Shown in pieces: positions 23,610-32,437 of a stretch of 64,000 bases of DNA. Location: contig NZ_CALIZP010000018.1 of NCBI RefSeq assembly GCF_938028825.1, positions 9,884 through 73,883 of the forward strand, in the 5' to 3' direction. Position numbers and translations under genes: made by a program. The DNA comes from an uncultured Cardiobacterium sp. Its GTDB lineage: Bacteria > Pseudomonadota > Gammaproteobacteria > Cardiobacteriales > Cardiobacteriaceae. Each line of letters starts with the position of its first letter. Position 1 is the first letter of the stretch. The notes beneath the pieces are model-generated. The model did not search any database. It had not been told where the DNA came from and saw only the letters and a list, made by a program, of their open reading frames with translations.

Positions 23610-26474
23610 ATGTCTTCTCCCACCCCGACCGATAGCTGGCGTTATCATTTGCGCCGTGGCATTTCCGATTTATGGTTCATTCTCTCTATTGCCGCCGCGT
23701 TTGTGCTGCTCCTGGTGCTCTTCGGCTATCACAACACTGATCCGGGCTGGAGCACTTCCGGCGACGCGCAGGAAACCCTGCATTTCCTCGGCAAGCCCGG
23801 CGCGTACACCGCTGACGCGCTGCTTTCCCTGCTTGGTTACGCCGCCTACCTGCTGCCTGTCGGCATGGCGCTTATCGGCTGGCAGAGCGTGTGCCGCGCG
23901 CATCTCGATACCGAATTGATGATTTGGAAATGCTTTGCCCTGGTGATTTCCATTGTCTCGCTGTGCGGGATGCTGTCGCTGCATTGCGATGTCGCCATCA
24001 ATTCGCTGGCCATGACCGGCGGCGGCGTGGTCGGACAGAAAATCACCATCGAGCTGCTGAAAATGTGGCCGGTGCAACTGGTGATGAGCATCTATACCCT
24101 GCTGTTTTTCATCGGCATTACCCTGTTGGCCGAGCTGAACTGGGCCAAAGTGCTCGATACCGTCGGGCAATGGGGCGTGAATCTCTATAACTGGGTGCGG
24201 CAAAAAATTGACGGTTACCGCCGCGCGCACCAAACCGCCCCGGCAGGCACATACCGTCCCGGCGTGTTTGCCTCACCGCGTGATGACGAAGCATCCGACG
24301 GCGACACGGCGGCATCGGCTGCTGCCGCCATCCTGCCCAAGTTGCGCGAGCGCCTGCTGAACGTCATCAATAAAGCGAAACAGCGCCGCAGCGCGCGCGC
24401 GCCGCATACCCCGGTGATGCAGAGCGTGCCGCCGCGCCCGCCGCAAAACCACAATCCTTACGACCTGAGCGGCATGAACCATTTTGACGACAACGAACCG
24501 CCGTCCTTCCGCGCCCCGCCGCGCTATACCCCGCCGGAAGAAGACAGCCCGCCGCAGCGCAGCGAGCCGAACATCAGCTGGGCGCATTACAAGGCGCAGA
24601 ACGCCGCCGCAGAGCCCGCCGCACCCGCCGCAGAAGAAGACGGATACCGCCCGAAAAGCGACTACTTCGCCCGCCGTCAGAATGCGGGCCTGCCGCTGCG
24701 CAGCGAAGAAAGCGACGCCTATCCGGCCGCCGTCAACGACCCGGTCAACGATGACGACCTCGGCGACATGGACGAAGAAGACTTCGCCGCCCTCGATGAA
24801 GACGGCGGCCACGCCGCGCCCGAAGACACAGCGGAAGAAAATGCCGGCACCCGCCACGAACCGCAACTGCGCGTCCGCCTGAACAGTGTCGCCGGCAGCG
24901 GCATCCCCTTCACCGCCAACCGCGCCGCGCCCGCGCCCATCACCGCCCCGCCTGCCAAACCACCCTACCGACTGCCCGATCTGAGCCTCCTTAACCCGGG
25001 CACCACCGCCGTTGCCGATTACAGCGATGAAGAACTCGATGAAATGGCGATGCAGGTCGAACAGGCGCTGAAAAACTACAAACTCAGCGTGCGCGTCGAA
25101 AACATCACCGTTGGCCCCGTCGTTACCTGCATCGAACTCTCGCTTGCGCCGGGCATCAAAGTCAGCTCCATCACCAACCTCGACCGCGATATCGCCCGCC
25201 TCCTCTCCGTGCCCAGCGTGCGCGTCGTCGAAGTCATCCCCGGCCGCCCCTTCATCGGCCTCGAAATCCCGAACCGCAAGCGGGAAATGGTGCCGCTGCG
25301 CGGCGTCCTCGAATCGCCGCAATACCAGAAAGAAACCTCGCCGCTCACCGTCGTCCTCGGTTCCGACATCAGCGGCAAACCCGTCATCACCAACCTCGGC
25401 AAAATGCCGCACCTCCTCGTCGCCGGCACCACCGGCTCGGGCAAATCCGTCGGCATCAACGTCATCCTCGCCAGCATGCTGTACAAATCCAGGCCGGACG
25501 AACTCAAACTCATCCTGGTCGACCCGAAAACCGTCGAACTCGCCATGTACCGCGACATCCCGCACCTGCTCACCCCGGTCGTTACCGACATGAGCGATGC
25601 CGAAAACGCCCTGCGCTGGGCGGTGGCCGAAATGGAACGCCGCTACCAGCTCATGGTCGCCTTCAAAGTGCGGAAAATGGACGAATTCAACAAAGTCATC
25701 CGCGAAGCCGAAGCGCGCGGCGAACACATCACCGACCCAACCGTTGACCCCGCCCTCTACATCGGCCTCGCCAACCAGCCGCCCGTGCTGAAAACCCTGC
25801 CCTACATCGTCATCGTCATCGACGAACTCGCCGACCTCATGATGGTCGCCGGCAAAAACGTCGAACAACTCATCGCCCGCATCGCGCAAAAAGCACGCGC
25901 GGCAGGCATCCACCTCATCCTCGCCACCCAGCGCCCTTCCGTGGACGTCATCACCGGCCTCATCAAATCCAACATTCCGACGCGCATCGCCTTCCAGGTT
26001 TCCTCCAAAATCGACTCGCGCACCATCCTGAACGGCCAGGGCGCGGAAACCCTGCTCGGCAACGGCGACATGCTCTTCCTCTCGCCCGGCGTCGGTGGCG
26101 CGCGCCGTGTGCACGGCGCCTACATCGACGACCAGGAAGTGGACCGCCTCACCACCTACCTCAAAACCCAGGGCGAGCCCGACTACGAAGACGCCATCCT
26201 TGCCCCCGCCGCTGCAAACAATGGCAACGGCGGCGCAGGCGGCAAAGATAGCGACGACGCCGAACTCGACCCGCTCTACGACCAGGCCGTGCAAGTCGTC
26301 ATCGAATCCGGCAAAGCCTCCATCTCCGGCCTGCAACGCCACCTCAGCATCGGCTACAACCGCGCCGCGCGCATGGTGGACGTCATGGAGCGCGCCGGCC
26401 TCGTCTCCCCGCCGGATCACAAAGGCGTGCGCAAAGTTCTCACCACCGGCGGCGCAGGCGGCGACGACTATTAA
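23610..26474 (+). CDS. ftsK: DNA translocase FtsK
   Basis: 954 aa. Couples division to chromosome segregation at the septum. Four N-terminal membrane segments (about 20-190), then a low-complexity Pro/Ala/Asp/Glu linker (about 200-470). The motor follows, with Walker A GTTGSGKSVGIN (606-617), LKLILVDPKTVELAMYRDIPHLLTPVVTD, VIVIDELADLMM and ATQRPSVDVITGLIKSNIPTRIAFQVSS. The C-terminal gamma winged helix (ASISGLQRHLSIGYNRAARMVDVME) reads KOPS sites. I chose the ATG at 23610. lolA follows after 81 bases, a common gammaproteobacterial order. Confidence 0.97.
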   Translation: MSSPTPTDSWRYHLRRGISDLWFILSIAAAFVLLLVLFGYHNTDPGWSTSGDAQETLHFLGKPGAYTADALLSLLGYAAYLLPVGMALIGWQSVCRAHLDTELMIWKCFALVISIVSLCGMLSLHCDVAINSLAMTGGGVVGQKITIELLKMWPVQLVMSIYTLLFFIGITLLAELNWAKVLDTVGQWGVNLYNWVRQKIDGYRRAHQTAPAGTYRPGVFASPRDDEASDGDTAASAAAAILPKLRERLLNVINKAKQRRSARAPHTPVMQSVPPRPPQNHNPYDLSGMNHFDDNEPPSFRAPPRYTPPEEDSPPQRSEPNISWAHYKAQNAAAEPAAPAAEEDGYRPKSDYFARRQNAGLPLRSEESDAYPAAVNDPVNDDDLGDMDEEDFAALDEDGGHAAPEDTAEENAGTRHEPQLRVRLNSVAGSGIPFTANRAAPAPITAPPAKPPYRLPDLSLLNPGTTAVADYSDEELDEMAMQVEQALKNYKLSVRVENITVGPVVTCIELSLAPGIKVSSITNLDRDIARLLSVPSVRVVEVIPGRPFIGLEIPNRKREMVPLRGVLESPQYQKETSPLTVVLGSDISGKPVITNLGKMPHLLVAGTTGSGKSVGINVILASMLYKSRPDELKLILVDPKTVELAMYRDIPHLLTPVVTDMSDAENALRWAVAEMERRYQLMVAFKVRKMDEFNKVIREAEARGEHITDPTVDPALYIGLANQPPVLKTLPYIVIVIDELADLMMVAGKNVEQLIARIAQKARAAGIHLILATQRPSVDVITGLIKSNIPTRIAFQVSSKIDSRTILNGQGAETLLGNGDMLFLSPGVGGARRVHGAYIDDQEVDRLTTYLKTQGEPDYEDAILAPAAANNGNGGAGGKDSDDAELDPLYDQAVQVVIESGKASISGLQRHLSIGYNRAARMVDVMERAGLVSPPDHKGVRKVLTTGGAGGDDY

Positions 26475-26555
26475 AAGCCCGTCACCTGCCGCCAAAGCGG
26501 CAGTAAACCCCGCTCCCGCATAATCCCGCCTCCGCCACACCCACAAGGAAAACCC

Positions 26556-27341
26556 ATGAAAAAGACCCTGCTCCTTAGCCTCACTATCGCCCTCGCCCTG
26601 CCTGCGTACAGTCAGCAAGCGGCGACAAAATCCGCTGATAATGCTGCCGCTGCCAAACAGGCCGCCACCAACTCCCTCTACCAGCGCCGTCCCGCCGCCG
26701 AGAAAAAACCGGCAGAGACCGCCGCGAAACCGGCCGACAAACCCGCCGCTGCCGCGACCAATACCGGCAGCGGTAACGCGCTGGATACCTTCATGAAAGG
26801 CACCAAAGACCTGCAAGCGAACTTCACCCAGACCGTGTACAACAAGCGCGGCGAAGAAACCAGCAAAGGACAAATGTGGGTCGCGAAACCCGGCAAATTC
26901 TACTGGGACTACCAAAGCCCCAACCCGCAAAAAATCATCAGCAACGGCACGAAGGTGTATCACTACGACATTGACCTCGAACAAATCAGCATCCGGGGCC
27001 GTGACGAACTCGTCGGTGATGTCGCCGTCGAACTCCTGAACGGCGACGACAACATCTCGCGCAATTACAACATCGACCGCGTCGTGAAAAACCTCACCCC
27101 GCCGCGCCTGCAAAAATGGGTGGGCAACGGCGTTACCTACCGCCTGAAACCGAAAACCCGCCAGGAAGAATACGATGCCCTCTGGGTCATCCTTGACGGC
27201 AACAGCATCAGCGCGGTGATGATTGACGGCGGCAGCAGCCAGACCATCCTCAACTTCACCAACATGAAGCGCAACGTCGGTATCCCCGCCAGCCAATTCG
27301 AGTTCACCCCGCCCAAAGGCGTGGACGTCGTCGGCAAATAA
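26556..27341 (+). CDS. lolA: outer-membrane lipoprotein carrier protein LolA, with N-terminal extension
   Basis: 261 aa. The periplasmic chaperone that carries lipoproteins from LolCDE to LolB. Signal peptide MKKTLLLSLTIALALPAYS. Then comes an unusual Ala/Lys/Pro-rich low-complexity segment of about 50 residues (AAKQAATNSLYQRRPAAEKK... KPAAAATNTGSG). The LolA fold follows: LQANFTQTVYNKRGEETSKGQMWVAKPGKFYWDYQSPNPQKIISNG, then FEFTPPKGVDVVGK. AAGGA precedes the ATG. LolA is usually about 200 aa, so the extra length is the linker. Confidence 0.93.
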   Translation: MKKTLLLSLTIALALPAYSQQAATKSADNAAAAKQAATNSLYQRRPAAEKKPAETAAKPADKPAAAATNTGSGNALDTFMKGTKDLQANFTQTVYNKRGEETSKGQMWVAKPGKFYWDYQSPNPQKIISNGTKVYHYDIDLEQISIRGRDELVGDVAVELLNGDDNISRNYNIDRVVKNLTPPRLQKWVGNGVTYRLKPKTRQEEYDALWVILDGNSISAVMIDGGSSQTILNFTNMKRNVGIPASQFEFTPPKGVDVVGK

Positions 27342-27357
27342 ACAGAAAACAGATAAC

Positions 27358-27387
27358 AAAAAGCGGGCATGCAATGCCCGTTTTTTT
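27358..27387 (+). terminator. lolA terminator
   Basis: Stem CGGGCAT / ATGCCCG followed by seven T. Confidence 0.88.
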
Positions 27388-27523
27388 GTAGCCGTTGCAA
27401 ACAGGGATGAGACAAGGCGGCGATTTGCCGCGACCGTAAAACACCGCCCCATGCGGCGGACTACTGCCGGAAACTGACACAACACACCGCTATCATCGCC
27501 GCAATTTCAACCACGGAGCACAT

Positions 27524-28159
27524 ATGCCACACCTGACCTTCTACACTCACCCACAATCACGCGGTCACAATGTCCGCTGGATGCTGGAAGAATGCGGCGC
27601 GCGTTGCGAGACCGTCGCCCTTGCCTATGGCACGACGATGAAGCAGACCGACTATCTCGCCATCAACCCGATGGGCAAAGTCCCCGCGCTCAAAGCCGAT
27701 GACGCGGTCATCACCGAAACTGCCGCCATCCTCACCCACCTCGCCGACCTCTATCCGGAGAAAGCGCTGATTCCCGCCGTCGGTACCGGTGCACGCGGCG
27801 AGTATTACCGCTGGCTTTGCTTCGCCCTGCACCTCGAATACGCGGCGGTGGATAAATGGCGCGGCATCAGCAACAACGACGAACAGCGCTTTGCTATCGG
27901 CTATGGCGATTTCGCCACCATCGTCAAGACCCTGAAAAACCACCTCGCCGGGCGGGAATTTTTCCTCGGCGACCGTTTCAGCGCGCTGGATCTCTATTAC
28001 AGCGGCTTGCTAGCCTGGATGATTCACAGGGTACAGGTGCTGCCCGCTGATGCGGTGTATAGCGATTACATGAACCGCCACCTCGCCCGCCCCGCGCATC
28101 TGCGTGCGCAGGAACTCGATGCGGCACTGGCGGCACAAATGGCAGCGGGCAACGCCTGA
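27524..28159 (+). CDS. glutathione S-transferase family protein
   Basis: 211 aa. Thioredoxin-fold N-terminal domain: LTFYTHPQSRGHNVRWMLEECG with the catalytic-type Ser/Arg region, the cis-Pro MGKVPAL, and the glutathione-binding ITETAAILTHLADLYPE. The helical C-terminal domain has the N-capping motif GDRFSALDLYYSGLL. It conjugates or reduces electrophiles with glutathione in the cytoplasm; substrate unknown. Single gene with a terminator at 28180-28210. Confidence 0.9.
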   Translation: MPHLTFYTHPQSRGHNVRWMLEECGARCETVALAYGTTMKQTDYLAINPMGKVPALKADDAVITETAAILTHLADLYPEKALIPAVGTGARGEYYRWLCFALHLEYAAVDKWRGISNNDEQRFAIGYGDFATIVKTLKNHLAGREFFLGDRFSALDLYYSGLLAWMIHRVQVLPADAVYSDYMNRHLARPAHLRAQELDAALAAQMAAGNA

Positions 28160-28179
28160 TAGCCGCAGATTGTCCCAAC

Positions 28180-28210
28180 CGCCACCCGGTTTACCGCGTG
28201 GCAGTTTTTT
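28180..28210 (+). terminator. terminator of the GST gene
   Basis: Stem GCCAC / GTGGC around an ACCGGTTTACCGC-like loop, then TTTTTTT. It lies between two convergent genes. Confidence 0.7.
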
Positions 28211-28214
28211 TGCG

Positions 28215-28925
28215 TCAAAACCCGTAGCGCTTGAAGAGGTCAATTTCCTCCTGCGCCTGCCAGCGGCGCAGCAGGGCGGTGTGCGGCACGGGATACGGTT
28301 CGCCGCTCTCGGCGCGGCTGATGCGCTCGCAACGGAAATGGCGGAAAGCGCCGCGCAGTTCGCACCAGGCGGCGAGCAGGCGCGTGTCATCAGAATAACC
28401 CAGCGCCAGCGGCCAGATGACGCGGCGGGTCTCTTCTCCCTTCGCATCCGTGTAGTCGATGTGCAGGCGGCGTGCCGCGCGCAGGGCGTGGCGCACACAC
28501 GGCAAAATGCGCGCCTCATCGGCGCGGTACGGCATCTTTGCCACCATCGGGAACACCGCTTGCGCGGCGAGGCGGTCGCGCCATTCTTCGCTGAGTACAT
28601 CGCGGATTTTGTTGATGACGCGCCAGGCGGCTTCCGCCAGGTCTTCATCGCCCTGGGCGACGGCGCTGCGCATGCCGAAAACCAGCGCCTCAGTTTCGGC
28701 GGCATCAAAAGAGAGCGGCGGCAAAAGGAAATCGCTGCGGTGCAGGATGTAGCCCGTGCCCGCGCCGCCCCGGATGTCCGCCCCCTGGGCGCGCAGGGTT
28801 TCGATGTCGCGATAAAGCGTGCGCCGGCTGACGCCCAGGGCTTCAGCCAGCGCTTGTGCGGTGATGGCGCGGCGGCTGTCGCGCAGGCGTTGCAGCAGGG
28901 AAAGCAGGCGGTGGGTGCGGCTCAT
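28215..28925 (-). CDS. YafY-type transcriptional regulator (HTH + WYL)
   Basis: 236 aa. N-terminal DeoR/HTH_11 winged helix (HRLLSLLQRLRDSRRAITAQALAEALGVSRRTLYRDIETLRAQGADIRGGAGTGYIL). A WYL-type ligand-sensing domain follows at about 135-200 (RRLHIDYTDAKGEETRRVIWPLALGYSDDTRLLAAWCELRGAFRHFRCERI). Such regulators bind small molecules or nucleic acid through WYL. It converges on the GST gene; its target is unknown. Confidence 0.88.
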   Translation of the reverse strand: MSRTHRLLSLLQRLRDSRRAITAQALAEALGVSRRTLYRDIETLRAQGADIRGGAGTGYILHRSDFLLPPLSFDAAETEALVFGMRSAVAQGDEDLAEAAWRVINKIRDVLSEEWRDRLAAQAVFPMVAKMPYRADEARILPCVRHALRAARRLHIDYTDAKGEETRRVIWPLALGYSDDTRLLAAWCELRGAFRHFRCERISRAESGEPYPVPHTALLRRWQAQEEIDLFKRYGF

Positions 28926-29081
28926 GACAAAAAACCGGAAACATCGGGAATGCAGACATTACGCCGTTTCCCGGGCTTTGCGCAACGGCACGCCCGCACA
29001 AAACCGCCATGTCTGTCGCATCACGATGCGGGCGGACTGCGCGATAATGCCCGCCCATCCCCGCTTATTTAAGGAGCCCCC

Positions 29082-31232
29082 ATGCAACAGCCCCTCGTCC
29101 TGCCCTGCGCCAAAGGCAGCGAACAAGTCCTCGCCCAGGAAGCCGAAGCCCTCGGCCTGCACGACATCCGCCAGGGCGTCGCCGTCGTCAGCGGCATGGG
29201 CGACCTCGAAACCGCCTACCGCCTCTGCCTGTGGTCGCGCGTCGCGAGCCGGGTCCTCTGGCAATTGGGCGAAAGCGAAGTGGCAAACCCCGATGACATC
29301 TACGCCGCAACCCGCGCCATCGCCTGGGACGAACACCTGAGCGCCGACAACACCTTCGCCGTGCATTTCAACGGCATCGGCCAGGGCATCCGCAACACCC
29401 AGTTCGGCGCGCTCAAAGTGAAAGACGCCATCGCCGACCACCTGCGCGACACCCTGCACCGCCGCCCCGACGTGGACGCGAAAACCCCCGACATCAGCGT
29501 CGATGCCCACCTGCGCAAAGGCCGCCTGACCCTGGCTCTCGACCTCTCCGGCGGCGGCCTGCACCAGCGCGGTTACCGCCTCGCGCACGGTGCCGCCCCC
29601 CTGAAAGAACACCTCGCCGCGACCCTGCTCTACCGCGCCGGCTGGCCGCAACTCGCCGCCAGCGGCTACAACCTCATCGACCCGCTCTGCGGCAGCGGTA
29701 CCATCCTCCTCGAAGCCCTGCTCATGGCGGCAGACATCGCCCCCGCCCTGAAACGGCAGCGCTTCGGCTTCGCCCACTGGCAAAGCCACAAACCCGCCGT
29801 GTGGAAACGCCTGCTCGAAGAAGCCGCCACGCGGCGCGAACTCGGCCTGAACCGCCTCGACCTCAAAGTCTGGGGCTACGACCAGGACGCCGCGACGCTT
29901 GCCACCGCACGCGAAAATGCCGCCCGCCTCGACCTCGCCCACTGCCTGCATCTCGAACGCCGCCCGCTGGAACGCTTCACCGCCCAACCCGGCTACGGCG
30001 CGCGCGGTCTCATCCTCACCAACCCGCCCTACGGCGAGCGACTGGGCGAAATCGCCGAACTCGTCGCTACCTACGACACCCTCGGCCAAGCCTTCAAAAC
30101 CTTCCCCGCTGATTGGCAAATGGGCGTCATCAGCAGCAATACCGACATGCTGAAACGCCTGCGCCTCACCCGCCACAAACACTATCAGGCCTACAACGGC
30201 AGCATCGAAGCGCAAATCGCCCTCTACCACCGCGCCGAACAAAGCGAAGGCGAAGACTATGCCGTCGCCGAACCCGCTGCCCCCGTGGACGAACAGGCGC
30301 GGATGTTTGCCAACCGCCTGCGCAAAAACCACCGCGCCGCGCAAAAACACGCCGCCGCCGTCCATACCGACGCCTACCGCATCTATGACCGGGACATGCC
30401 CGAATACGCCATCGCCGTGGACCGCTACGGCGACTACATCCACGTGCAGGAATACGCCGCGCCGAAAACCGTCGCCCCGGAAAAAGCGCGCAAGCGTCTG
30501 CTCGACACCCTGCACATCATCCCGCAAGCGCTGGCAATCCCCGCCGCCAACCTCGTCCTCAAAACCCGCGAACGCCAGCGCGGCACGAACCAGTACCAAA
30601 AACAGGCGGCGCGCGGCATGACCTGCACCGTGCACGAAGGCGAGGCGCGCTACCTCATCAACCTGCACGACTACCTCGACACCGGCCTCTTCCTCGACCA
30701 CCGCCCGCTGCGCCGCCGCATCCACGACGAGGCCGCCGGCAAACGCTTCCTCAACCTCTTCTGCTACACCGCGAGCGCCAGCGTGCAGGCAGCCCTCGGC
30801 GGCGCAGCCTACACCACCAGTGTTGACCTCTCGCAAACCTACCTCGACTGGGCGCACCAGAACTACGACGCTAACGAACTCGACAGCCGCCACCGCCTCA
30901 TCCGCGCCGACGTGATGGCGTGGCTGGCAGAAGACGGCGGCAGCTACGACCTCATCCTCTGCGACCCGCCAACCTTCTCCAACACCAAAAAAGAACAGCG
31001 CGTATTCGACGTGCAGCGCGACCACGTCACCCTCATCGAACGCTGCATGCGGCGCCTCGCCCCCGGCGGCACCCTCTACTTCTCCAACAACTACCGCAGC
31101 TTCAAACTCGATCCCGCCATCACCGCGCGCTACCACTGCGAAGACATCAGCGCGGAGACCATCGACTTCGACTACACCCGCCACCCGAACATCCACCACG
31201 TGTGGAAAATCACCGCACAAGCGGGAGACTAG
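29082..31232 (+). CDS. rlmL: 23S rRNA methyltransferase RlmKL (m2G2445 / m7G2069)
   Basis: 716 aa, bifunctional. N-terminal THUMP region (about 45-155), then the RlmL methyltransferase domain with LIDPLCGSGTILLEAL and catalytic NPPYGERLG (314-322). The C-terminal RlmK domain has FLNLFCYTASASVQAALGGA and DPPTFSNTKK (about 628). Methylates 23S rRNA in the peptidyl-transferase region. AAGGAG precedes the ATG. The stop TAG at 31230-31232 is made of the TA flanking MITE copy 2 plus the element's first G. On the far side TA-A follows, so the original stop was TAA. Confidence 0.96.
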   Translation: MQQPLVLPCAKGSEQVLAQEAEALGLHDIRQGVAVVSGMGDLETAYRLCLWSRVASRVLWQLGESEVANPDDIYAATRAIAWDEHLSADNTFAVHFNGIGQGIRNTQFGALKVKDAIADHLRDTLHRRPDVDAKTPDISVDAHLRKGRLTLALDLSGGGLHQRGYRLAHGAAPLKEHLAATLLYRAGWPQLAASGYNLIDPLCGSGTILLEALLMAADIAPALKRQRFGFAHWQSHKPAVWKRLLEEAATRRELGLNRLDLKVWGYDQDAATLATARENAARLDLAHCLHLERRPLERFTAQPGYGARGLILTNPPYGERLGEIAELVATYDTLGQAFKTFPADWQMGVISSNTDMLKRLRLTRHKHYQAYNGSIEAQIALYHRAEQSEGEDYAVAEPAAPVDEQARMFANRLRKNHRAAQKHAAAVHTDAYRIYDRDMPEYAIAVDRYGDYIHVQEYAAPKTVAPEKARKRLLDTLHIIPQALAIPAANLVLKTRERQRGTNQYQKQAARGMTCTVHEGEARYLINLHDYLDTGLFLDHRPLRRRIHDEAAGKRFLNLFCYTASASVQAALGGAAYTTSVDLSQTYLDWAHQNYDANELDSRHRLIRADVMAWLAEDGGSYDLILCDPPTFSNTKKEQRVFDVQRDHVTLIERCMRRLAPGGTLYFSNNYRSFKLDPAITARYHCEDISAETIDFDYTRHPNIHHVWKITAQAGD

Positions 31233-31392
31233 GGTCTGTTGACATTCGACTTGCGCAGCGGATTTTTGCGGCAAAAATGGCAGGTGCAAGGCAAAAAGCG
31301 CAGTAAGGTTGACTACCTTGCGAGCATTTTTAACGCAGCAGATGCCGGATTTTGGCGAAAAGGCCGCCGCAATGTTGAGCGTCAACAGACCC
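31232..31392 (-). mobile_element. 161-bp palindromic MITE-like element, copy 2
   Basis: Starts GGGTCTGTTGACA and ends GTCAACAGACCC, flanked by TA at 31230-31231 and 31393-31394. It lies opposite to copies 1 and 3 and is exactly the same length. It sits inside the rlmL stop codon. A false ORF starting at 31239 is a translation of the element. Confidence 0.9.
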
Positions 31393-31411
31393 TAACCCGC
31401 TTGGCGGCGGG

Positions 31412-32437
31412 CTATTCACTCAGCAGGCGTACCTTTTTGAGTTGGGCGTGCAGGGCGTGTTCGTCGAACGGCAGGTATTCGGCGATGGTGAAGCCGACGA
31501 TATCGCCGTTGTCCGAGATGTGTTGCAGGATGTCGCCCAGTTCTGTCAGGCGCATTCTGCCGGCACCGCTGCCGTCGCCGAGCAATGCGGGGGGTTGGCG
31601 AAGTAGGTGGAATGGAAATGTGCCGCGTCCAGCACGTCAATGTCGAGGTGCACCAGCACATGGTCGAAGCGGCGCATGAAGGCGGTGATGGCGGCGTGGT
31701 CAATGAAGGTCCGGGTCTGGATGCGGTAATCCACCCCGATGCGGTCGAGGTATGCCGCCTGGTAATCGTGGAGGTCCTGCAAGCCGATGTAGAGCACCTG
31801 GCCGGCGGTGAAGGCGGGGTTTTGCCGCAGGGCGGCAAGCGGGTTGTCCTCCTGCCCCAGCAGGGCGCCGAGGATCATGGCATGGGCGTTGGGGTAGCCG
31901 TTTGCCGGAATGGAGACGTCGGGGTGGGATCTATCCAGAGGATGCCGACGCTTTCGCCGCGCGCGCGGTAGAGGCCGTGCAGGTAGTCGAAGGGGTTAGG
32001 GTCTGTTGACACTCAACATTGCGGCGGTTTTTTCGCCAAAATCCGGCATCTGCTGCGTTAAAAATGCTCGCAAGGTAGCCAACCTTACTGCGCTTTTTGC
32101 CTTGCACCTGCCGTTTTTGCCGCAAAAATCCGCTGTGCAAGTCGAATGACAACAAACCCTAGCGAGACGATGCAGTTGCCGCCAATGGTGATGATTTTGT
32201 CGGGTTGTTCAGCGCGGATGATGTCCGCCGCTGTGCGGATGCCGGCAAAGACTTCTTCTTTGGCGGCAATGCCGTCATGCACGGGGCGGGCCTGCCGTCA
32301 GGCGGGGCAGGTTGACGCTCAGCAGGGGCTGGTGCGGGTTGGCGGGCAGGATGTGCGCCATGAGTTGCGCCCCGAAGTAGTAGGTGTCCAGTCCGCCGCT
32401 GCGGTAATCGGGATAGAGTAAGCGGGATGGTTTTCAT
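31412..32437 (-). pseudogene. arginase/ureohydrolase-family gene, interrupted by a MITE and frameshifted
   Basis: Pieces in order from the start at 32437: LLYPDYRSGGLDTYYFGAQLMAHILPANPHQPLLSVNLPRLT, MHDGIAAKEEVFAGIRTAADII, IITIGGNCIVSL, then MITE copy 3. After it come PFDYLHGLYRARGESVGILWIDP, MILGALLGQEDN, and the arginase signature HLDIDVLDAAHFHSTYF. After a frameshift in the C6 run near 31585-31592 it ends LGDGSGAGRMRLTELGDILQHISDNGDIVGFTIAEYLPFD and TAG at 31412-31414. At least four lesions are present: a shift near the start, a TGA near 32280, the MITE, and the C-run shift. Family: Mn-dependent arginase/agmatinase/formimidoylglutamase type. Confidence 0.85.
31999..32159 (+). mobile_element. 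161-bp palindromic MITE-like element, copy 3
   Basis: GGGTCTGTTGACA at the left end and TGACAACAAACCC at the right, flanked by TA at 31997-31998 and 32160-32161. Inserted in the arginase-family gene between GGNCIVSL and PFDYL. Its right boundary also supplies the TAG that ends the read-through DUF1963 frame. Subterminal arms of about 46 bases match their complement at roughly three of four positions. Confidence 0.9.
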
